Assembly: GCA_034430275.1 (NCBI GenBank)
Contig: DAOUEW010000241.1
Coordinates: 1-7,801, forward strand
DNA from: JAUVXJ01 sp034430275
GTDB lineage: Bacteria; Chloroflexota; Anaerolineae; UBA7937; B3-Chlor
Reading direction: 5' to 3'
DNA length: 7,801 bases
The position numbers and the translations under genes are program-made. The notes under the pieces are model-generated. The model worked only from the letters and a program-made list of their open reading frames with translations, was not told where the DNA came from and did no database searches. This document shows positions 1-3,707 of this stretch, in pieces. How positions within the stretch are numbered: position 1 is the stretch's first letter; every line of letters starts with the position of its first letter.

Positions 1-72
1 ACCTTAGTTCGCTCTGAACCTTAGGCCCGTGGCTTTGCGTCCCCACCTTTCGATGGGTTTGCCTTTATCACC
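1..72 (-). promoter_or_regulatory. c-di-GMP-I (GEMM-I) riboswitch aptamer A, cut by window edge
   Basis: Read on the minus strand, this stretch has the GEMM-I core: AAAGGCAAACC, a P2 stem capped by a GAAA tetraloop (CCCAUC-GAAA-GGUGGG), the invariant GGGACGCAAAGCC, then GGGCCUAAG and a P3 hairpin GUUC/GAAC. The 5' strand of closing stem P1 is GGUGAU (67-72); its 3' partner lies beyond position 1. CCUAAG with UAAGG in P3 resembles the 11-nt GAAA-tetraloop receptor. The J1/2 residue that contacts c-di-GMP in Vibrio Vc2 (G20) is G here, as expected for c-di-GMP rather than the A of cGAMP-type GEMM-Ib. The controlled gene lies left of the window. I see no convincing promoter between the CAP gene stop and this aptamer, so read-through from the CAP transcript is possible. 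Confidence 0.93.
14..66. repeat. 53-nt exact direct repeat, copy 1 (aptamer A core)
   Basis: Positions 14-66 are identical base for base to 1511-1563 by hand alignment. Similarity continues at a lower level to about 90 on the outer side, covering the P1 5' strand and part of the leader. The repeat contains most of the two minus-strand GEMM-I aptamers. Confidence 0.9.
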
Positions 73-105
73 GACGTACTGTTAAGGTTTTGACCGTGAA
101 CTACT

Positions 106-133
106 CTGCGTCAGCTCCCCCGAGCAGGCGCAG
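106..133 (-). other. Hairpin just downstream of the CAP gene
   Basis: On the minus-strand RNA, CUGCG pairs with CGCAG (outer arms 129-133 and 106-110) and GCUC pairs with GAGC around a GGGG loop (122-125 and 114-117), separated by a small internal loop. It starts about 16 nt after the CAP stop codon. No U tract follows, so it is not a good intrinsic terminator. It could be an mRNA 3' structure, or transcription may continue into aptamer A. Confidence 0.4.
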
Positions 134-148
134 ACAGGAACCCTACGC

Positions 149-1384
149 CTAGTCTCTCGTCATCAGCGGCACGTGGCTCTGCTCTAATGATCCGCCGGTG
201 ACGGAGAGGGTCACCTGCACATCGACAGACATGCCGCCGGAGTTGAAGGTTATCGTCCCTGTGTGCGTCCCCACGGTGATCGGGAAGCCAACCAAGTAGA
301 CCGTCACGGTCGACTGGCCGGATCCCGCAGCCTTGCTCAGCTTGATCCAACCTCGATCCGCACTGGCGGTCCAGTCTGCCCAGGTGTCGATGCTCACTCT
401 GTACTCTGCCGGTATGGTCGGTGCAGAACCCTGCACGGAGAGGAACACCAGGGACTTGGGCACCACCGTCAAGGGCAGATCGAGGTGGATACTGTCGCTG
501 CTCTCGAGGACGGTCGAGCCGCGCCTGATCTCAGCGTACACCGTCGCAGGTGATCCACTTGCGGTGGACAGCGTCCATGTCTTGTCACAGGAGAAAGATC
601 CCCAAGCCGACCAGGTCCCGCCCGCGTTGCGGAACCGCATCTCTGTCGCCCAACCCTGGCCATACACGTACAGGTCAACGGAGAGGCTGGTTGTCGACCA
701 TGCCTCTCCGTCGACCACCACAGGGTAGAAGGCGTTGCCTTGTGCACCGTTCCGAGCTCCCAAGTCCAACGTCCAGTAGTGGTAGTAGTATGCGCTGCCG
801 GAGAAGGCATAGCCCCCTCCCGCCTCGCGGAAATCCACACTCAGCAAGTTGTCCCTGTGGCCGGGGCTATCCATCCAGGCATCGATCACAGCACCTGACG
901 ACGTGTATCCTGCTGCGATGTTTTCTCCAAGATACGTATGGTTCAGGTACCCAGCATTCTCGATCCTGGTAACCCAGTATGGTTCGCCAGAGCACGTGTG
1001 GGCGAAGCAATCGTGGTTGGCCATCCAGTTGCCATGGAACTGCGCGGAGTCCATCAACTCTGAGGCCGCCTTGAGTGGTGGCAGGCCCCGATTCGCCCGC
1101 TTCTGGTTTGTCAGACGCACTAGTGCGTGCCCCGGAGGCTCATTGGGCACCCCTGCACCAGCAATGAAACTGACCGACCCTTCATCCGAGTCGCCAAGAG
1201 TGGATTCCGTGACGGAAGTGGTTCCGTCAGGACCGACAAACCCGATAGCAGCAGGGTCCCCATCAGCGCCTCGCACCGTGGCCAGGCCGGCCAATGCCAG
1301 CAACAGCGCCAGGATCATGCAGGCAACAATAAGATTCCTGAAGACTCTTCTACCTATCCACGACATGTAGTTTGTCAATAGCAT
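149..1384 (-). CDS. Secreted CAP/SCP-domain protein with Ig-like and BACON domains
   Basis: 411 aa from the ATG at 1384. Residues 11-38 form a signal peptide: GRR basic start, long Leu/Ala core, probable cleavage near residue 35. Residues about 86-210 are a CAP (SCP/YkwD-like, PF00188) domain with the marks QFHGNWMANHDCFAH, GENIA and SPGHRDNLL; His117, Glu154 and His176 are likely pocket residues. Residues about 222-304 look like an Ig-like repeat (MRFRNAGGTWSAW, WTLS, TVYAEIRRG). Residues about 305-396 are BACON-like (WADWTASADRGWIKLS, TGTITF). The tail is SHVPLMTRD. Bacterial CAP proteins are extracellular with varied, often unknown roles; BACON suggests glycan or mucin binding. A GTG 54 nt upstream is in frame but lies inside the terminator hairpin, so I prefer 1384 (1366 is possible). 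No strong Shine-Dalgarno is visible. The gene sits behind riboswitch B. Confidence 0.9.
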   Translation of the reverse strand: MLLTNYMSWIGRRVFRNLIVACMILALLLALAGLATVRGADGDPAAIGFVGPDGTTSVTESTLGDSDEGSVSFIAGAGVPNEPPGHALVRLTNQKRANRGLPPLKAASELMDSAQFHGNWMANHDCFAHTCSGEPYWVTRIENAGYLNHTYLGENIAAGYTSSGAVIDAWMDSPGHRDNLLSVDFREAGGGYAFSGSAYYYHYWTLDLGARNGAQGNAFYPVVVDGEAWSTTSLSVDLYVYGQGWATEMRFRNAGGTWSAWGSFSCDKTWTLSTASGSPATVYAEIRRGSTVLESSDSIHLDLPLTVVPKSLVFLSVQGSAPTIPAEYRVSIDTWADWTASADRGWIKLSKAAGSGQSTVTVYLVGFPITVGTHTGTITFNSGGMSVDVQVTLSVTGGSLEQSHVPLMTRD

Positions 1385-1414
1385 GGTGTGCTCGCTACGC
1401 TGTACCCATCCCAG

Positions 1415-1461
1415 TAACAACAAAGCGCCCTTCGCCACGTGCCATAGGTTCGAAGAGCGCT
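1415..1461 (-). terminator. Intrinsic terminator, expression platform of riboswitch B
   Basis: On the minus-strand RNA, AGCGCUCUUCG (1461-1451) pairs with CGAAGGGCGCU (1434-1424) over 11 bp with one G-U, and is followed by UUUGUUGUU (1423-1415). It lies between aptamer B and the CAP start codon. CGAAGG just 3' of the aptamer (1484-1479) can pair with UCUUCG in the terminator's 5' arm, a possible antiterminator. Whether c-di-GMP turns this gene on or off cannot be decided by eye. Confidence 0.85.
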
Positions 1462-1486
1462 ACGTCTAGAAAACCAGTCCTTCGGA

Positions 1487-1569
1487 GGCAACCCGGCTAC
1501 CCTAGTTCTGCTGAACCTTAGGCCCGTGGCTTTGCGTCCCCACCTTTCGATGGGTTTGCCTTTGTCACC
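1487..1569 (-). promoter_or_regulatory. c-di-GMP-I (GEMM-I) riboswitch aptamer B, upstream of CAP gene
   Basis: This is a complete aptamer on the minus strand. P1 is GGUGAC (1569-1564) with GUUGCC (1492-1487), including two wobble pairs. The J1/2 core is AAAGGCAAACC. P2 is CCCAUC-GAAA-GGUGGG, followed by GGGACGCAAAGCC. P3 carries CCUAAG, hairpin GUUC-AGCA-GAAC and UAGGG, close to the 11-nt GAAA receptor (CCUAAG/UAUGG). The G expected to recognise c-di-GMP in J1/2 and the stacking A in GCAAAGCC are both present. A promoter lies about 40 nt upstream and an intrinsic terminator about 26 nt downstream, as expected for transcriptional control of the CAP gene. Confidence 0.95.
1511..1563. repeat. 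53-nt exact direct repeat, copy 2 (aptamer B core)
   Basis: Identical to 14-66, in the same orientation, about 1.5 kb apart, flanking the CAP gene. Outside the exact block the P3 loop differs (AGAGC in A, AGCA in B) while the GUUC/GAAC stem pairing is kept. Confidence 0.9.
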
Positions 1570-1606
1570 GTTCGATTGTCAAGGTAAGACCCTCAATGCC
1601 ATTCTA

Positions 1607-1635
1607 AGTATACAGCAAGCACGGCAGACAATCAA
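1607..1635 (-). promoter_or_regulatory. Sigma70-type promoter for CAP gene/riboswitch B
   Basis: On the minus strand: TTGATT (1635-1630), a 17-bp spacer, TATACT (1612-1607). The -10 matches consensus at 5 of 6 positions and the -35 at 4 of 6. Transcription would begin near 1600, about 30 nt before the aptamer P1 stem. Confidence 0.7.
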
Positions 1636-1642
1636 TGGTAAG

Positions 1643-1652
1643 ATGGTACCAT
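1643..1652. promoter_or_regulatory. 10-bp perfect palindrome upstream of CAP promoter
   Basis: ATGGTACCAT is a perfect palindrome ending 7 bp upstream of the minus-strand -35 element, about where an activator would bind. It could be an operator, but no regulator is known from the sequence. Confidence 0.3.
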
Positions 1653-1673
1653 AGCCAGCAACAACATGCCGTG

Positions 1674-1728
1674 GGGTACACCGCGTTCCGGAACTCCGGA
1701 CATTCACGAAGCCGTCGCGAGTGTACCC
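1674..1728. promoter_or_regulatory. Nested inverted repeats between the divergent promoters
   Basis: GGGTACAC (1674-1681) and GTGTACCC (1721-1728) are perfect 8-bp inverted arms. Between them are the perfect palindromes GTTCCGGAAC (1685-1694) and TCCGGA (1695-1700). The right arm touches the -35 of the first plus-strand promoter at 1729. This suggests operator sites, but the regulator is unknown. Confidence 0.35.
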
Positions 1729-1757
1729 TTGACGCACAGGATGGACCTGCGTATACA
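1729..1757 (+). promoter_or_regulatory. Upstream sigma70-type promoter of the rightward operon
   Basis: TTGACG (1729-1734), 17-bp spacer, TATACA (1752-1757). The -35 matches 5 of 6 positions and the -10 matches 4 of 6. Its -10 ends 2 bp before the -35 of the stronger promoter at 1760, so the two could not be occupied freely at once. Confidence 0.5.
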
Positions 1758-1759
1758 TC

Positions 1760-1788
1760 TTGACAACATCTGCATGGTTGTCTATAAT
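1760..1788 (+). promoter_or_regulatory. Full-consensus sigma70 promoter of the rightward operon
   Basis: TTGACA (1760-1765), a 17-bp spacer, TATAAT (1783-1788): both hexamers match consensus at every position with optimal spacing. Transcription should begin near 1795, about 27 nt before riboswitch C. So strong a promoter fits a gene set throttled after initiation by an attenuator. Confidence 0.85.
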
Positions 1789-1821
1789 CGATGCCGCTCC
1801 TACATCGACTGAACATCGCAG

Positions 1822-1913
1822 GGTAACGAAAGGGCAACCTTCCTGCGAGGGAAGGACCGCAAAGCCTCGGGTCTGGGCTCAGAACACCTTGAAACCTAGA
1901 CAGCCGAGCTGCC
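1822..1913 (+). promoter_or_regulatory. Divergent c-di-GMP-I (GEMM-I) riboswitch aptamer C, upstream of propeller operon
   Basis: P1 is GGUAAC (1822-1827) with GCUGCC (1908-1913), one A-C mismatch. AAAGGGCAACC has one A fewer than the usual GGGCAAACC. P2 is CCUUCCU-GCGA-GGGAAGG, followed by ACCGCAAAGCC, where most members have GACGCAAAGCC. The P3 arm pairs GUCU with AGAC and GG with CC around a larger loop. The core G of AGGGC and the A of GCAAAGCC are kept, so c-di-GMP is the likely ligand. The CCUAAG receptor of A and B is absent, and the tetraloop is GCGA rather than GAAA. Because of the divergence I am less sure of affinity and ligand than for A and B. Confidence 0.82.
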
Positions 1914-1943
1914 GAACTACTCCGGCGGCTCGGCGTTTTCTTT
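1903..1943 (+). terminator. Intrinsic terminator sharing the P1 strand of riboswitch C
   Basis: GCCGAGCTGCC (1903-1913) pairs with GGCGGCTCGGC (1924-1934) over 11 bp with one G-U, around a 10-nt loop, and is followed by TTTTCTTT (1936-1943). Its 5' arm contains GCTGCC (1908-1913), which is also the 3' strand of aptamer P1, so aptamer closure and termination exclude each other. This predicts a c-di-GMP ON switch for the genes from 2073. Confidence 0.88.
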
Positions 1944-1950
1944 GTCAATG

Positions 1951-1994
1951 CCTTTAACACGGTTTTAAGGCCCGCTTAATGGCTGTTTAAGCTC
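1951..1994 (+). repeat. Four 11-bp phased TTAA direct repeats (possible response-regulator box)
   Basis: The units CCTTTAACACG, GTTTTAAGGCC, CGCTTAATGGC and TGTTTAAGCTC put TTAA at 1954, 1965, 1976 and 1987, exactly 11 bp apart. Direct repeats of 11-bp period with TTAA-like cores are typical of PhoB/OmpR-family boxes. A possible extended -10, TGtTAGAGT (1999-2007), begins its hexamer 10 bp after the last TTTAAGC, similar to PhoB-dependent promoters. It lies beyond the riboswitch terminator, so it could drive a second, c-di-GMP-independent transcript. GCTTAA/TTAAGC (1974-1979, 1987-1992) also forms a 6-bp inverted repeat, so an RNA hairpin is an alternative. Confidence 0.5.
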
Positions 1995-2072
1995 CGCATG
2001 TTAGAGTTGGTAGGTAACGGGCGTAGGCGATCGACCGCCTCGGAGGTCGGCTCGCAAGGAGGAGGCAGGAGA

Positions 2073-3653
2073 ATGTTTCTCAGAAGAGGTCACGTCTCAT
2101 CGTGGGCGCGCGGCATCAGTGTAGTCACTGTCGCCTTTCTTATGTTGATCGCACCCGGGTTGGCGCAGGCTCAGGGACCCGGAACTTGGGAGGAGTACTC
2201 GGACAACCCTATCATCGATCCCGCAGAGGAGGACGCCTACTACCCCAGCGTGCTCTACGACTCTTCCCCGACCCCCTTCGGCGGCCACGGGGAAGCAAGC
2301 TCGTTCAAGATGTGGCACGACAATGGCCTCCAGTACAGAGTGTCCGACGACGGTCTTTCCTGGACCAAAATGGGAGACATGGACGACGGCACCATCACCG
2401 GCCTGCCCGCTGCACAGGTGCGGCATCCTCTCGTGGAGTACTACGCGGCCGGGTTCGTTGGCAGGAACGATGGCGACAACCCCAGCGCCGCCACCATGTA
2501 CTATCGTCTATGGTTCTGGCACTTGGGGCAGAACCTGTACAGTGTGGCTGCGATGCACTACGCCGAGTCTCCTGACGGGAAAGCCTGGCACAACGTGCAG
2601 CCCCTCCAGAACGGCACGGTGCCCATCATCACAGGCACTTGGCCTGACTGGAACAGAGGGTCGTACGGACCTTGCGACGTCCTCTTCTTCCCGGGAGCCA
2701 GCAACTCCGGAACAGACTGGACCTTCTGGATGTACTACGACGGCACCACCGGTGGAGACGAAGCTATAGGACTCGGCTTCTCAGCCGATGGTGTGACCTG
2801 GACCGGGTACGATCCCGGCGGCGACGGGCACGCTGATGCCGTGATGAACGGCACCTACGTCTCCGGAGACTGGGACTACAACTACCTTTCGCGCGCCACC
2901 ATCTGGAGAGAGGGGCCGGGCGACTATCGTATGTGGTACAGTGCCGGGATCGACACCATGAACCATGGCCTGGGGTACGCTACCTCCTCCGACGGACTGA
3001 GCTGGACGCGAGACCCCAACAACCCCATCTTCCACAAGGACGATACCGCCTATCCCGGATATCCCTGGCGCCAGAACCGTAGCTACACCCCGATGGTCCT
3101 GCGTGCCGGGAACCTCTGGTTCATGTGGTATTCCGGCGAGAACGGCGGCGGTAAGTGTATCGGTGTGGCCTATGCCAGTGCAGGGCTTCCGGAGCAGCTC
3201 ATCGAGATCCAGAAGAGCGTTCATCCAACGCAGATCGCTGTGGGCGGGGAGACTCTGTTCACCGTCACCGTGACCAACGCCTCGGTGGACACCGCCGATG
3301 ACGTAGTGGTCACGGACGACATCGACGCGGGCCTGCAGATAGTGGACGTCCAGACTTCGAAGGGATCGATCTCCAGGAGCGGACAACTGGTGACAGTGGA
3401 CGTGGGGGCCATGGCCCCAGACGAAACTGTAGTGATCAAGATTCGAGTATTGGCGCTGGAGGCAGGACAGATAGAGAACGTGGCAGTCGTGACCACGCCA
3501 CGAGTCGTCGCCGACGCTCGAGTCACCCTCAACGTGGTCCACGTGCCGGCCTCCGAAGACGAGTTCGTGCCCGAGGCTGGAAGCCTGCTCCTGATGGGGG
3601 GCGGCCTGCTCGCCATGGCCGGATACGCCGTCGAGCGATCTCAAAAACACTAG
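2073..3653 (+). CDS. Secreted five-bladed beta-propeller protein with DUF11 and PEP-CTERM-like tail (first paralogue)
   Basis: 526 aa. The ATG at 2073 is chosen because AAGGAGGAGG lies just upstream and a signal peptide follows directly (cleavage likely LAQA|QG, residue 33); an ATG at 1998 in the same frame lacks both. Residues about 37-372 contain five repeats of a hydrophobic-MWY strand (FKMWHDN, RLWFWH, TFWMYYDG, YRMWYSAG, WFMWYSGE), four followed by an SxDGxxW motif. With the opening DNPIIDP this resembles the five-bladed propeller fold of GH43/GH32/GH130-type glycosidases. I cannot assign catalytic residues, so it may be a hydrolase or a glycan-binding relative. Residues 376-465 are DUF11. 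The C terminus EFVPEAGSL, hydrophobic segment and basic end resembles a PEP-CTERM sorting signal. First gene behind riboswitch C. Confidence 0.92.
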   Translation: MFLRRGHVSSWARGISVVTVAFLMLIAPGLAQAQGPGTWEEYSDNPIIDPAEEDAYYPSVLYDSSPTPFGGHGEASSFKMWHDNGLQYRVSDDGLSWTKMGDMDDGTITGLPAAQVRHPLVEYYAAGFVGRNDGDNPSAATMYYRLWFWHLGQNLYSVAAMHYAESPDGKAWHNVQPLQNGTVPIITGTWPDWNRGSYGPCDVLFFPGASNSGTDWTFWMYYDGTTGGDEAIGLGFSADGVTWTGYDPGGDGHADAVMNGTYVSGDWDYNYLSRATIWREGPGDYRMWYSAGIDTMNHGLGYATSSDGLSWTRDPNNPIFHKDDTAYPGYPWRQNRSYTPMVLRAGNLWFMWYSGENGGGKCIGVAYASAGLPEQLIEIQKSVHPTQIAVGGETLFTVTVTNASVDTADDVVVTDDIDAGLQIVDVQTSKGSISRSGQLVTVDVGAMAPDETVVIKIRVLALEAGQIENVAVVTTPRVVADARVTLNVVHVPASEDEFVPEAGSLLLMGGGLLAMAGYAVERSQKH

Positions 3654-3707
3654 GACTGCTCCTATTACCACCGGGAGACACCTGATGATACCAAGGAGGA
3701 GGGGGTC

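Larger units (their letters stand above)
1385..2072. other. Divergent regulatory region between CAP gene and propeller operon
   Basis: These 688 bases hold no gene I can support; the open frames here cross riboswitches and promoters and look like chance. The region contains a minus-strand promoter, aptamer and terminator for the CAP gene, palindromes at 1643-1728, two plus-strand promoters, a plus-strand aptamer with an overlapping terminator, and a phased TTAA repeat. The transcription units diverge from roughly 1613-1729. Confidence 0.85.

Noticed and set aside
1384..1438. GTG start of the CAP gene at 1438
   Set aside because: It lies inside the terminator hairpin of riboswitch B, and the extra 18 residues do not look like part of a signal peptide.
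1487..1569. cGAMP (GEMM-Ib) ligand for these riboswitches
   Set aside because: The J1/2 specificity position appears to be G in all three aptamers, as in c-di-GMP binders, though only binding assays can settle this.
1..1569. The 53-nt repeats as an IS end, attachment site or CRISPR repeat
   Set aside because: They are fully explained as riboswitch aptamer cores; there is no transposase, spacer array or target-site duplication.
1577..1582. TTGACA on the minus strand as a -35 for the CAP gene
   Set aside because: A -10 at 16-18 bp would fall in the conserved aptamer core and is not AT-rich; the TTGATT/TATACT pair upstream is much better.
1604..1960. Minus-strand open frame of 118 codons in the regulatory region
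   Set aside because: It runs through the promoters, aptamer C and its terminator, and shows no domain or ribosome binding site.
1998..2072. ATG start of the first propeller gene at 1998
   Set aside because: There is no Shine-Dalgarno there, while the ATG at 2073 has AAGGAGGAGG upstream and begins the signal peptide directly.
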